DNA from: CALKXV01 sp965228905
GTDB taxonomy: Bacteria > Pseudomonadota > Alphaproteobacteria > Rhodobacterales > Rhodobacteraceae
Assembly: GCA_965228905.1 (NCBI GenBank)
Contig: CBDDII010000003.1
Coordinates: 496,001-560,000 of the forward strand
Direction of reading: 5' to 3'
Length of the DNA stretch: 64,000 nucleotides
The notes under the pieces are model-generated. The model saw nothing but the letters and a program-made list of their open reading frames with translations. It did no database searches and was not told the origin of the DNA. Positions 50,080 to 59,246 of the stretch are shown piece after piece. Position 1 is the stretch's first letter. Every line of letters begins with the position of its first letter. A program made the translations under genes and the position numbers.

Positions 50080-50109
50080 GTTTGTTGGTCATCAGGGAGG
50101 ACGGCTGAC

Positions 50110-52056
50110 ATGCGCTATTACGTCGATGGTTTTCGGGGCGGTGATCCCGATGTCAAACCTGCCGCTTTGGGCTGGCGCGATTATGATGAACACGCCCCTT
50201 TGCCTAAAGAGGTGGACGTGCTGATCGTCGGCACCGGGCCAGCGGGCCTTTGCCTTGCCGCGCAGCTTGCCCAGTTTCCCGAGATCCAAACGATGATCGT
50301 CGAGGCGAGCCCCCGGAACATCTCCAAGGGCAAGGCGGACGGGATCTCTGTCCGTACGATGGAGATGTTTCAGGCCTTCGGTTTTGCCGACAAGGTCAAG
50401 CGCGAGGCATATTGGGTGAACCAGACCAGTTTCTGGATGCCCGACCCCGAGAACTCCGCGCACATCAAGCGCATCGGTCGCGTGCAGGACGTGGCCGACG
50501 ACAGTTCGGAAATGCCGCATATCCTGATCAACCAGGCGCGTCTGCACGAGATGTTCCTGGACGTGATGAAAAACGCGCCATCCCGGCTTCGGCCCGATTA
50601 CAGTTGGGCGCTGAAAGATCTGGTGGTCGACACCACGAGCGACGATCACCCGGTGACTGCTACGCTTGAAGACACCGGCGTGAATTGGGGCGAAACCGTC
50701 ACCGTCCGCGCGAACTACGTGGTCGGATGCGACGGCGCGCGGTCCCAGGTGCGCAAGGCCATCGGCGGCAAGCTGCACGGGGATGCCGCGCACCAGGCCT
50801 GGGGTGTCATGGACATTCTGGCCAACACCGATTTCCCGGACGTGCGCCAGAAATGCCTGATCGCCTCGGAAAAGGAGGGCAACATCCTGATCCTGCCGCG
50901 CGAGGGCGGCTATCTGTTCCGCATGTACGTCGAGTTGGACAAGCTGCGCGAAGACGAAAGAGTTGCGGAACGCAAGTTCAACCAGGACGACATGATCGTA
51001 GCCGCCAAGCGGATCATCGCGCCCTATTCGCTGGACGTGAAAGACGTTGTCTGGTGGTCGATCTATGAAATCGGGCACAGGTTGTCGGACACTTTCGACG
51101 ATGTACCGAAAGAAGGTGCGGCCAGCCGGACGCCGCGCGTTTTCACCGCCGGCGATGCCTGCCACACCCACAGCCCCAAGGCAGGGCAGGGCATGAACGT
51201 CTCCATGCAGGACACCTTCAACCTTGGCTGGAAGCTGGCGCATGTCTTGCAGGGCCGCGCCGACCCCAAGCTGTTGCACAGCTATTCCGCCGAGCGACTG
51301 ACCGAGGCAAAGCGCCTTGTCGAAACGGACCACGAATGGTCGCGCATCATGTCTGCACCGCCCGGCACCTCGGATCTGGACAAGGGCGACGAGCCGCGTT
51401 TCGTTCGGGCCTTCAAGGAAAACCTCGAATTCACTGGCGGCCTTGCCGTCAAGTACGTTCCCTCTGCCCTGATCGCGGAACCGGCCCATCAGGACCTGGC
51501 GAGGGGGCAGGAAATCGGGCGACGGTTCCATTCGGCCCCCGTGGTGCGGCTGGCGGATGCCAAGCAGATGCAACTCGGCCACTTGGCGCAGGCGGACGGG
51601 CGCTGGCGCATCTATGCCTTTGCATGCCGACAGGACAGTTCCGACAAGGGCTCGGCCATTCACCGGCTTGCGGATTGGCTGGAGTGCGATCCGTCCTCGC
51701 CCGTCGTCAGGCACACCGGCGCAGACGAAGACATCGATGCGCTGATCGACCTCCGCGCCATATTTCAGCAGACCTTCGATGCGCTGGACTATGGAAACAT
51801 GCCGTCGCTGCTTGTCCCGAAAACCGGCAAGCTGGGTTTGCAGGATCACGAAAAGGTCTTTTGCGTCGATCACAAGGGGCTGGGCGACATCTTCGACATG
51901 CGCGGCATAGACCGCGACAAGGGCTGCATGATCGTGGTGCGGCCCGACCAGTATATCGCCAACGTCCTGCCGCTGGACGCATTTCGCGAGTTGAGCCTAT
52001 TCTTCGAAGGGCTTTACCTGCCGATTGGGAAAACCCGCCGGGGCGCCGGTGGCTAG
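50110..52056 (+). CDS. mobA: FAD-dependent aromatic hydroxylase, 3-hydroxybenzoate 4-monooxygenase type
   Basis: A 648-residue class A flavin hydroxylase of the phenol 2-monooxygenase family. FAD binds VDVLIVGTGPAGLCLAAQLA at 36-55; VVGCDGARSQVRKAIGG and VFTAGDACHTHSPKAGQGMN are the DG and GD motifs. A C-terminal thioredoxin-like domain (about 440-645) closes it. The start MRYYVDGFRGGDPDV resembles MobA of Comamonas, which makes protocatechuate from 3-hydroxybenzoate, fitting the neighbouring lig genes. The exact substrate is inferred. GGGAGG is upstream. Confidence 0.85.
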   Translation: MRYYVDGFRGGDPDVKPAALGWRDYDEHAPLPKEVDVLIVGTGPAGLCLAAQLAQFPEIQTMIVEASPRNISKGKADGISVRTMEMFQAFGFADKVKREAYWVNQTSFWMPDPENSAHIKRIGRVQDVADDSSEMPHILINQARLHEMFLDVMKNAPSRLRPDYSWALKDLVVDTTSDDHPVTATLEDTGVNWGETVTVRANYVVGCDGARSQVRKAIGGKLHGDAAHQAWGVMDILANTDFPDVRQKCLIASEKEGNILILPREGGYLFRMYVELDKLREDERVAERKFNQDDMIVAAKRIIAPYSLDVKDVVWWSIYEIGHRLSDTFDDVPKEGAASRTPRVFTAGDACHTHSPKAGQGMNVSMQDTFNLGWKLAHVLQGRADPKLLHSYSAERLTEAKRLVETDHEWSRIMSAPPGTSDLDKGDEPRFVRAFKENLEFTGGLAVKYVPSALIAEPAHQDLARGQEIGRRFHSAPVVRLADAKQMQLGHLAQADGRWRIYAFACRQDSSDKGSAIHRLADWLECDPSSPVVRHTGADEDIDALIDLRAIFQQTFDALDYGNMPSLLVPKTGKLGLQDHEKVFCVDHKGLGDIFDMRGIDRDKGCMIVVRPDQYIANVLPLDAFRELSLFFEGLYLPIGKTRRGAGG

Positions 52057-52082
52057 AGGAGTGGAATTCGTTATTTACTTTA

Positions 52083-52103
52083 ATAGTTATGTATCATAAC
52101 TAT
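52083..52103. promoter_or_regulatory. Perfect palindrome before the TRAP and hydroxycinnamate operon
   Basis: ATAGTTATG-TAT-CATAACTAT, 9-bp arms around 3 bases, in an AT-rich leader 60 bases before dctP. The half site TAGTWA is shared with the MarR site at 50062-50079. This is the most likely control point of the genes from dctP to the acyl-CoA dehydrogenase. Confidence 0.65.
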
Positions 52104-52162
52104 CTTGTCGAAGCGCGATCCGGAAGAGGTATGCGCTTCATGGTCGTAAAGGGAGGAACCAC

Positions 52163-53209
52163 ATGACCATACTACGCAGAAGCATCCTGAAATTCACCGC
52201 TGCCGCCGTTGCATCGGTTGTTGGCTTCGGGGCAATGGCTCCAGCCATGGCGCAGGAGGTGACGCTTCGCCTTCACCAGTTCTTGCCCGCACCGGCGCAT
52301 GTGCCGAAAACCGTGCTGGTTCCCTGGATCGAAAAGATCGAGGCCGAATCCGATGGTCGGATCAAGATCCAGCACTTCCCGGCAATGCAGCTTGGCGGCC
52401 GTCCGCCCGAGTTAATCGACCAGGCCAAGGACGGCGTTGCCGATATCGTCTGGACGCTGCCCGGATACACACCCGGCCGTTTCCCGCGGACCGAGGTGTT
52501 CGAACTGCCCTTCATGATGACCGATGCCGAGGCGACAAGCCGCGCCTATTGGGAATTGGCCGAAAAGCACATGATGGACAATGATTTCAAGGATCTGAAA
52601 ATCCTTGGTACATGGGTGCATGGCCCCGGCGTCATACATTCCGCCGATCCGATCATGTCGCCCGCAGATCTTGACGGCGTCAAGCTGCGCGCGCCGACCC
52701 GCGTGACGAACAACATGTTTACAACGCTTGGTGCGACTGCCGTTGGCATGCCCATCCCGGCGGTGCCCGAGGCGCTGTCCAAGGGCGTGATCGACGCGAC
52801 AGTCATCCCCTGGGAGGTTACGTCGGCCCTGAAGACCTCGGAGCTGGTCGAGAACCACCTGGAATTCGGCGACGCCTCGCTCTATACAGCGGCCTTCGTT
52901 CTGGCGATGAACAAGGCGACCTACGACGGTCTGCCCGACGATCTGAAAGCCGTTGTCGACAACAACTCGGGACTTGAGTTCTCGGCGATGGCCGGTCGCG
53001 CCACCCAGGAAGGCGATGCGCCGGGTCGTGCGATCGCCGATGATCTGGGCAACTCGATCACCAGCCTTTCGCCGGAACAGGTTGCCGAGTGGCAGGCCGC
53101 GGCGGATTCGGTCGTGGATGCCTGGATCGAGGAAGTCACCGCCCAGGGTATCGACGGGGCCGCCCTTGTCGAAGAGGCCCGCGCGTTGATCCAGAAGCAC
53201 ACGAAGTAA
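52163..53209 (+). CDS. dctP: TRAP transporter substrate-binding protein
   Basis: A 348-residue periplasmic receptor of the DctP family. The signal peptide (AAAVASVVGFGAMAPAMAQ) is followed by EVTLRLHQFLPAPAHVPKTV, the substrate lobe ADIVWTLPGYTPGRFPRTEV, and the DGVKLRAPTR motif with the substrate-fixing Arg. Its position before hydroxycinnamate genes suggests an aromatic acid as substrate. GGGAGGAAC is upstream. A stem-loop separates it from dctQ. Confidence 0.93.
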   Translation: MTILRRSILKFTAAAVASVVGFGAMAPAMAQEVTLRLHQFLPAPAHVPKTVLVPWIEKIEAESDGRIKIQHFPAMQLGGRPPELIDQAKDGVADIVWTLPGYTPGRFPRTEVFELPFMMTDAEATSRAYWELAEKHMMDNDFKDLKILGTWVHGPGVIHSADPIMSPADLDGVKLRAPTRVTNNMFTTLGATAVGMPIPAVPEALSKGVIDATVIPWEVTSALKTSELVENHLEFGDASLYTAAFVLAMNKATYDGLPDDLKAVVDNNSGLEFSAMAGRATQEGDAPGRAIADDLGNSITSLSPEQVAEWQAAADSVVDAWIEEVTAQGIDGAALVEEARALIQKHTK

Positions 53210-53224
53210 CACCCGAAGACTTTG

Positions 53225-53250
53225 AACGCGGCCCCCTTGCGGGCCGCGTT
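53225..53250. repeat. Stem-loop between dctP and dctQ
   Basis: A perfect 10-bp stem, AACGCGGCCC with GGGCCGCGTT, around CCTTGC. No T-run follows. Such stems protect the upstream mRNA and raise the amount of the binding protein over the permease. Confidence 0.6.
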
Positions 53251-53267
53251 CCATCGAAAGGGGTCCA

Positions 53268-53852
53268 ATGGCTCGCTTCATGACTGCCCTGGCCCGCGCG
53301 ATGGCCATACTTGGCGGCATCGTCCTGACCATCCTTATCGTTCTGGTCTGCGTCAGCGTTCTGGGACGCGGAGGGAACACCTTCGCCCATTGGGACTGGC
53401 TGGAGCAGACCGCCCCGGCCCTGTCGCAGGCCATCCTTGGCACCGGCATCGGGCCGCTGAACGGAGACTTCGAACTGGTCGAAGCGGGCATTGCCTTCGC
53501 GATCTTTTCCTTCCTGCCGCTTTGCCAGATTTACCGGGGCCACGCGACGGTGGATGTCTTTACAGCGCAACTGTCCACACGGATCAATTTCTGGCTGATG
53601 GCATTCTGGGAGGTTCTTCTGGCCCTCGTCATCCTTTTGATGACCTGGCGGTTGGGCGTCGGCATGACAGAAAAGATGGGCAATGGTGAAACGACCTTCA
53701 TACTGCAGTTCCCGGTCTGGTGGGCCTATGCCGCCAGCATGGTGGCCGCGCTGGTGGCCTCGCTGGTTGCTGTCTATTGCGCCGCCATGCGCGTGGCCGA
53801 GGCCGTGCAGCAGAAACAGCTGATGCCCGGCGGAGAAGGAGCAGTCCATTGA
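53268..53852 (+). CDS. dctQ: TRAP transporter small permease
   Basis: A 194-residue four-helix membrane protein (helices near 5-30, 65-90, 105-130 and 150-175) of the DctQ family; AGIAFAIFSFLPLCQIYRGH is the typical second segment. It assembles with DctM. GAAAGGGG precedes the ATG. Its stop overlaps the TTG start of dctM. Confidence 0.92.
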   Translation: MARFMTALARAMAILGGIVLTILIVLVCVSVLGRGGNTFAHWDWLEQTAPALSQAILGTGIGPLNGDFELVEAGIAFAIFSFLPLCQIYRGHATVDVFTAQLSTRINFWLMAFWEVLLALVILLMTWRLGVGMTEKMGNGETTFILQFPVWWAYAASMVAALVASLVAVYCAAMRVAEAVQQKQLMPGGEGAVH

Positions 53853-55348
53853 CCATGCTCGAACTTGGCTATTGGTCCTTTCCCGTCCTGTTGGTGATGA
53901 TCTTCCTCAGGGCGCCGATCGGGCTTGCGATGCTGCTGGCCGGGATCGGCGGCATCTGGCTGGCGCTTGGCGATGCGAACATGTTCATGTCCAAGCTGAA
54001 GTCGGAAACCTTTTCGACCTTTTCCAGCTATTCGCTTTCGATCATCCCGATGTTCCTTCTGATGGGGCAATTCGCAACGCTCAGCGGCATGTCATCGGCC
54101 CTTTTCAAGGCGGCGGAAAGCTGGCTGGGCCACCGCAAGGGCGGGGTCGCCATGGCTTCGGTCGGGGCCTGCGCGGGCTTTGGCGCGATCTGTGGATCTT
54201 CGCTGGCCACCGCCGCCACGATGAGCCGTGTCGCCCTGCCGGAGCTACGCCGCTATGGCTATTCCGGCGGATTTTCCACGGCAACACTGGCCGCGGGCGG
54301 CACCCTTGGCATCCTGATCCCACCCTCGGTCATCCTTGTGATCTATGCGATCCTGACCGAACAGAATATCGCCAAGCTGTTCTTGGCCGCCTTCGTTCCG
54401 GGCATCCTTGCCGCGATCGGCTATATGATCACGATCTCGATCTATGTCCGGCTTTACCCCGACGCCGCAGGCACCCGCGAACCGATCCCCTACGGCGAAC
54501 GCATGAAGGCGCTGGTGGATGTCTGGCCGGTGCTTCTGGTCTTTGGCGTGGTCGTCGGCGGCATCTACCTGGGCTGGTTCACCCCGACCGAGGGCGCAGG
54601 CGTCGGCGCGTTCGGCACCGGCCTTATCGCGCTTGTCTCCGGCAACCTTTCCTGGAAAGTCTTCGTCGAGTCGATCCTTGCGACGGCCATGTCCACGGCG
54701 ATGATCTTTTTCATCATCCTTGGCGCGGGCTTTTACAACTCGTTCCTGGCCCTGACGCAGGTGCCGCAGGAACTGGCAGGTTTCGTCGTCGCGCAAGGGT
54801 TGTCGCCCTGGCTGGTGCTGGTTCTGATCCTGGTCTTCTACCTGATCTTCGGTTGCCTGATGGATTCCCTGTCGATGATCCTTCTGACGATCCCGATCTT
54901 CTTTCCGGTGATCTCGGCGATGGATTTCGGGCTGGTGTCCCTGGCGGCAATGCAGGCGGATGCGGCACAGGCGGTGCTTTCGGTCGGCATTCCCGAGGGC
55001 CTTGGCACCGAGATGCTGGAAGGCATCCGCGCAGCCATCGCCAGCGGCGCCGAACTGACCCGCGAACAGATGGATGCCCTTGGCATTCGCGTCACCCAGG
55101 TCATGGCCAACCGGGCCGAGGCGGAGCACCTGGCGATCTGGTTCGGCATCCTTGTCCTGATCGTGGTCGAGGTCGGCCTGATCACGCCGCCCGTCGGCAT
55201 GAACCTTTTCATCATCAACGCGATGGATCGCGAAACCCCGATGTCGGAAACCTATCGCGCCGTGCTGTTCTTCGTCGGCTCTGATTTGGTGCGCGTCGCG
55301 ATCCTGGTCCTGTTCCCGGCCATCACGCTTTTCGTTCTGAACCTCTGA
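53849..55348 (+). CDS. dctM: TRAP transporter large permease
   Basis: A 499-residue, twelve-helix membrane pump of the DctM family, driven by sodium or proton gradients. FLRAPIGLAMLLAGIGGIW, GAICGSSLATAATMSRVALP, GTLGILIPPSVILVIYAILT and GLITPPVGMNLFIINAM are hallmark segments. The TTG at 53849 overlaps the dctQ stop and has AAGGAG seven bases upstream; the ATG at 53855 is possible but 13 bases away. The loop around residues 370-415 is longer than usual. Confidence 0.92.
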   Translation: MTMLELGYWSFPVLLVMIFLRAPIGLAMLLAGIGGIWLALGDANMFMSKLKSETFSTFSSYSLSIIPMFLLMGQFATLSGMSSALFKAAESWLGHRKGGVAMASVGACAGFGAICGSSLATAATMSRVALPELRRYGYSGGFSTATLAAGGTLGILIPPSVILVIYAILTEQNIAKLFLAAFVPGILAAIGYMITISIYVRLYPDAAGTREPIPYGERMKALVDVWPVLLVFGVVVGGIYLGWFTPTEGAGVGAFGTGLIALVSGNLSWKVFVESILATAMSTAMIFFIILGAGFYNSFLALTQVPQELAGFVVAQGLSPWLVLVLILVFYLIFGCLMDSLSMILLTIPIFFPVISAMDFGLVSLAAMQADAAQAVLSVGIPEGLGTEMLEGIRAAIASGAELTREQMDALGIRVTQVMANRAEAEHLAIWFGILVLIVVEVGLITPPVGMNLFIINAMDRETPMSETYRAVLFFVGSDLVRVAILVLFPAITLFVLNL

Positions 55349-55392
55349 CGCCGCATCCATGTCGGCCCTGAAACAACGGAGTACCATACGCC

Positions 55393-56154
55393 ATGCAGAT
55401 TGAAGGACAGGTTGCAATCATCTCCGGCGGTGGCAGCGGGCTGGGCGCGGCAACGGCGCGACGCCTGGCGGGTGCGGGCGCGAAAGTCGTCATCCTTGAC
55501 TACGATATCGACAAGGCGCGCGAGGTTGCGGGCGGGATCGACGCTCTGGCGCTCAAGGCCGATGTGTCGGACGAGGCCGCCGTTAACGCCGCACTGGACA
55601 AGGCGCAGGATCAGCTTGGCACCGCCCGCATCGCGGTGTCCTGCGCGGGCATCGGCCTTGCCGCCCGCATCGTCGGGCGCGAGGGCAAGCCGTCCTTCGA
55701 CGTCTTCGAACGCACGATGAAGGTCAACCTGTTCGGCACCTACAACGTGATGACTCACGCCGCCCGTCGCATGACCGAGGCCGAGCCGCTGGAAAACGGC
55801 GAGCGCGGCGTGATCGTCAACACGGCGTCCGTGGCATGGCAGGACGGGCAGTTGGGGCAGGCGGCCTATGCCGCGTCGAAGGGCGCGATCGCCTCGATGT
55901 GCCTGCCTGCCGCGCGCGAATTCGCACAATGGGGCATCCGCGTGATGGCGATTGCTCCGGGGCTGTTCGAGACACCAATGATGGAAAGCCTGCCCGAAGA
56001 GGTCGCCGCCCAGATCATCGAAAACATCCCCTTCCCGCACCGTCTGGGTGCCCCCGACGAATACGCGAAACTGGCCGCCCAGATCATCGAGAACCCCTAT
56101 TTGAACGGCACGACCATCCGGCTTGACGCCGCCGTTCGCCTGCCAAGACGCTGA
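55393..56154 (+). CDS. Short-chain dehydrogenase, probable 3-hydroxyacyl-CoA dehydrogenase
   Basis: A 253-residue SDR enzyme. NAD binds SGGGSGLG at 11-18, and the catalytic set is Ser146, Tyr159 and Lys163 in YAASK. It resembles type 2 3-hydroxyacyl-CoA dehydrogenases. In this operon it would oxidise the 3-hydroxy-3-arylpropanoyl-CoA made by the adjacent hydratase to the 3-oxo thioester, as proposed for the Agrobacterium fabrum hydroxycinnamate genes. Substrate is inferred from context. Confidence 0.85.
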   Translation: MQIEGQVAIISGGGSGLGAATARRLAGAGAKVVILDYDIDKAREVAGGIDALALKADVSDEAAVNAALDKAQDQLGTARIAVSCAGIGLAARIVGREGKPSFDVFERTMKVNLFGTYNVMTHAARRMTEAEPLENGERGVIVNTASVAWQDGQLGQAAYAASKGAIASMCLPAAREFAQWGIRVMAIAPGLFETPMMESLPEEVAAQIIENIPFPHRLGAPDEYAKLAAQIIENPYLNGTTIRLDAAVRLPRR

Positions 56155-56166
56155 GGAGACCCCGAC

Positions 56167-56928
56167 ATGAGCATCCTGAACGTCGAAACCGAAGGTACCA
56201 TCGCCACCCTGACGATGAACCGTCCGGGCAAGCGCAACGCCATGTGCGAGGAACTGCTGGAAGCGGTCGACGCCTTCTATTCGGCCCCGCCAAAGGATGT
56301 GCGCGTCGTGATCCTGACGGGCATCGAGGGGCACTTCTGCTCGGGTCTCGATCTGTCCGAGCATGTGCATCGCTCGGCGGAAGAAAACCTCTATCACTCG
56401 CGAAGCTGGCACCGGACGCTGGAAAAGGTACAATTCGACGGGCTGATTACCGTTTCGGCCATGTTCGGCGCGGTGATCGGCGGCGGGTTGGAATTGGCTT
56501 CGGCCACCCATGTCCGCATCGCGGAACCTTCGACCATCTTTCAGCTTCCCGAGGGGCGTCGCGGCATCTTCGTCGGCGGCGGGGCCACGGCCCGCGTCGG
56601 GCGCCTGATCGGTCCCGACCGCATGACCGAAATGATGCTGACCGGGCGCAAGTACAGTGCCGACGAGGGCCTGTCCATTGGCCTTGCGCATTACTCCGTC
56701 GGTGAGGGCGAGGCGATGGAACTTGCCCAAAAGCTGGCAGGTAAGATCTCGCGCAACGCGCCCCTGTCGAATTATCTGATGGTGCAGTCCATCGCGCGGA
56801 TCAACGACATGTCGCAATCCGACGGGTTGTATACCGAGTCGCTGGCCGCCGCCCTGTCACAAACCACGCCGGACGCCGAAGAAGGCCTGCGCGCCTTCCT
56901 CGAAAAACGCGCCCCGGTGTTCCGGTGA
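56167..56928 (+). CDS. Enoyl-CoA hydratase family protein (hydroxycinnamoyl-CoA hydratase)
   Basis: A 253-residue crotonase-fold enzyme. The oxyanion loops are GHFCSGLDLSEH near residue 58 and FGAVIGGGLELASATHV near 101; PEGRRGIFVGGGATARVGRL follows. It most likely hydrates feruloyl- or coumaroyl-CoA. Whether it also cleaves to an aldehyde, as ferulate Ech/Fca does, cannot be told; the adjacent dehydrogenase and hydrolase favour hydration only. GAGGAGA is upstream. Confidence 0.85.
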   Translation: MSILNVETEGTIATLTMNRPGKRNAMCEELLEAVDAFYSAPPKDVRVVILTGIEGHFCSGLDLSEHVHRSAEENLYHSRSWHRTLEKVQFDGLITVSAMFGAVIGGGLELASATHVRIAEPSTIFQLPEGRRGIFVGGGATARVGRLIGPDRMTEMMLTGRKYSADEGLSIGLAHYSVGEGEAMELAQKLAGKISRNAPLSNYLMVQSIARINDMSQSDGLYTESLAAALSQTTPDAEEGLRAFLEKRAPVFR

Positions 56929-56932
56929 CGCG

Positions 56933-57412
56933 ATGAGCAGCGCAAGGCCCAAGCCCCTGCCGACCGGCAACCCCGCGATAGACGACGCGACCCTGCGCAA
57001 CTTCATCGGCTACAGCATGAAGCGGGCCTTCAACGTGGTGCAGACTGATCTGTCGGTCGCACTGGAACCGTTCGACCTTCGGATGCTGACCTATACCGCA
57101 CTTGTTCTGATTACCGACAATCCGGGGCTGCGGCAGTCGCAACTGGCAGACGCAATGGACATCGAACGCCCGAACCTTGTCGTCATCATCGACGAGTTGG
57201 AAGGCCGCGACCTGATCATCCGCGAACGTGTTCCGACTGACCGACGCGCCTATGCGCTGAAGGTCACTCTGGCCGGCCGGCAGCTTTACGAACAGGCCGT
57301 TGCCGCCGTTAACGCGCACGAGGCCGACCTGTTGAAAGACATCCCGAACGAGACGCTCGATCTGGTCGTCGCGACCCTGAAACGCATCGAAAGCAACCAG
57401 AAAAGAAGCTGA
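56933..57412 (+). CDS. MarR-family regulator, HcaR-like
   Basis: A 159-residue MarR protein inside the hydroxycinnamate operon. YTALVLITDNPGLRQSQLAD, DIERPNLVVIIDELEGRDLI and ERVPTDRRAYALKVTLAGRQ are the helix-turn-helix and wing. Similar repressors (HcaR, FerR) bind hydroxycinnamoyl-CoA. It lies 4 bases after the hydratase and 4 before the CoA ligase. Its site may be the palindrome at 52083-52103. Confidence 0.9.
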   Translation: MSSARPKPLPTGNPAIDDATLRNFIGYSMKRAFNVVQTDLSVALEPFDLRMLTYTALVLITDNPGLRQSQLADAMDIERPNLVVIIDELEGRDLIIRERVPTDRRAYALKVTLAGRQLYEQAVAAVNAHEADLLKDIPNETLDLVVATLKRIESNQKRS

Positions 57413-57416
57413 ACAC

Positions 57417-59234
57417 ATGAAACGGACATCCGAGTTTCTGGCCCATTCGGTTTCGCGCGAAGACCGCGCCGATGGCACCATCCTGCTTCGGTCGAACTAT
57501 CCTCTTGGGTCGGTCGTGGAAAAGACCTCCGACTGGCTGCACCACTGGGCGGGTGAGGCGGCTGGGCGCACCTTCATCGCCGAACGCAGCGGTGCCGGTT
57601 GGCGCGAGGAAAGCTACGCGGCAACCCTCGAAAAGGTCCGCGCCCTCGCTGCCGGACTTCTGGCGCGGGGCATGGGGCCGGATACGCCGATCATCATCAT
57701 GTCGGGCAACGGCGTGGACCACGCGCTCTTGTCCCTTGCCGCGCAATACATCGGCGTGCCGACCGCCCCGGTGGCCGAGCAATATTCCCTGATCCACGGC
57801 GCACATGGTCGTCTGCAACACGCGATCGAACTGGTGCGCCCAAAGATGGCCTATGTGGTGGACGCCGATCAATATGGCGAGGCGCTGGCGCTGGACGCCC
57901 TGAACGGGATCGAAATCGTGGCCAGCCGCACCGGCAAGGCCACCAACGTCACCGCCTTCGCCGACCTGTTGAACGGTGACGCGAGCGTCGATGTCGATGC
58001 TGCGAACAACGCCGTTACCGCCGATACCGTCGCCAAGATCCTGATGACCAGCGGGTCAACCTCGGCCCCCAAGGGGGTGGTGACGACACAGCGGATGATG
58101 TGCGTCAACCAGACCCAGATCGCCGACGCCCTGCCGTTCCTGCGCAGCCGTCCGCCGCGCGTTGTCGACTGGTTGCCCTGGAACCACGTCTTTGGCGGTT
58201 CGCACAACTTCAACATGATGCTGGCCAACGGCGGCAGTTTCTACATCGACGACGGCAAGCCGGTGAAGGGCCTGTTCGACCGGACGGTCGAAAACCTGAA
58301 CATGATGACCGGCACCCTGTGCTTCAACGTGCCCGTCGGGTTTTCCATGTTGTTGTCGGCACTCAAGAACGACACCGCCCTGCGCCAGCGATTCTTCGAA
58401 AACCTGGACCTGATCTTCTATGCCGGGGCCTCCCTGCCGCAAGAGGTCTGGCAAGGGTTCGAGGCGATGGCGATGGAGGTGAAAGGCGAGGTGCCTTTGA
58501 TGACCTCGTCCTGGGGGTTGACCGAAACCGCCCCGGCGACGCTGATGCAGTTGGAACCGATTGACCGTTCGGGCGTCGTGGGCGTGCCCCTCAATGGAAC
58601 CACGATCAAGCTGATCCCCGATGAAGACATGCGCTCGGAAGTCCGCGTCAAGGGACCGAACGTGATGGAACGCTATTTCGAGGATCCCGAAAAAACCGCC
58701 GCGGCTTTCGACGACGAAGGTTTCTTCATCACCGGCGACGCGATGGTGTTCGTGGATCCTGAAGACATCGACAAGGGCCTGAAATTCGACGGCCGCATTT
58801 CCGAAGATTTCAAGCTGTTAACCGGCACATGGGTCCGCGCCGCGCAACTCAGGCTGGACATGCTGGCCTGTCTTTCGCCCCTGGCGGGCGACCTTGTCAT
58901 CACCGGGGCCGACAGGAACCAGATCGGCGTGATGATCTTCCCCGACAGGGGCGAGCTGGAGCGCGAGGGTTTCGACCCGACCGAAGACAGCGGCGCGTAT
59001 CGTTGCAAACTGCTGGCCGGCGACATCCACCGCCGCCTTGCCGAACGCGCCCGCGAATTCTCGGGCAGTTCCACACTGGTGTCCCGCGCCATCGTCCTCT
59101 CCGAACCCGCCTCCATGCCCGAGGGCGAGATGACGGCCAAGGGCAACCTCAACTTCCGCAAGGTTCTGACGCGCCGCAAGGCCCTTTTGGACCGGCTCTA
59201 CGACGACGCCGATCCGGCGGTCATCACGATCTGA
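57417..59234 (+). CDS. fcs: Feruloyl-CoA synthase-type acyl-CoA ligase
   Basis: A 605-residue adenylate-forming ligase that activates hydroxycinnamates with ATP and CoA. The ATP loop is LMTSGSTSAPKGVVTTQRM near 204-222; TSSWGLTETAPATLM and DEGFFITGDAMVF are the A5 and A7 motifs, and the lysine of A10 lies in MTAKGNLNFRKVL. The length and WLPWNHVFGGSHNFNMMLAN fit the bacterial feruloyl-CoA synthase subgroup more than 4-coumarate ligases. It starts 4 bases after the MarR gene. Confidence 0.9.
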   Translation: MKRTSEFLAHSVSREDRADGTILLRSNYPLGSVVEKTSDWLHHWAGEAAGRTFIAERSGAGWREESYAATLEKVRALAAGLLARGMGPDTPIIIMSGNGVDHALLSLAAQYIGVPTAPVAEQYSLIHGAHGRLQHAIELVRPKMAYVVDADQYGEALALDALNGIEIVASRTGKATNVTAFADLLNGDASVDVDAANNAVTADTVAKILMTSGSTSAPKGVVTTQRMMCVNQTQIADALPFLRSRPPRVVDWLPWNHVFGGSHNFNMMLANGGSFYIDDGKPVKGLFDRTVENLNMMTGTLCFNVPVGFSMLLSALKNDTALRQRFFENLDLIFYAGASLPQEVWQGFEAMAMEVKGEVPLMTSSWGLTETAPATLMQLEPIDRSGVVGVPLNGTTIKLIPDEDMRSEVRVKGPNVMERYFEDPEKTAAAFDDEGFFITGDAMVFVDPEDIDKGLKFDGRISEDFKLLTGTWVRAAQLRLDMLACLSPLAGDLVITGADRNQIGVMIFPDRGELEREGFDPTEDSGAYRCKLLAGDIHRRLAERAREFSGSSTLVSRAIVLSEPASMPEGEMTAKGNLNFRKVLTRRKALLDRLYDDADPAVITI

Positions 59235-59246
59235 AAGGAACACCCG

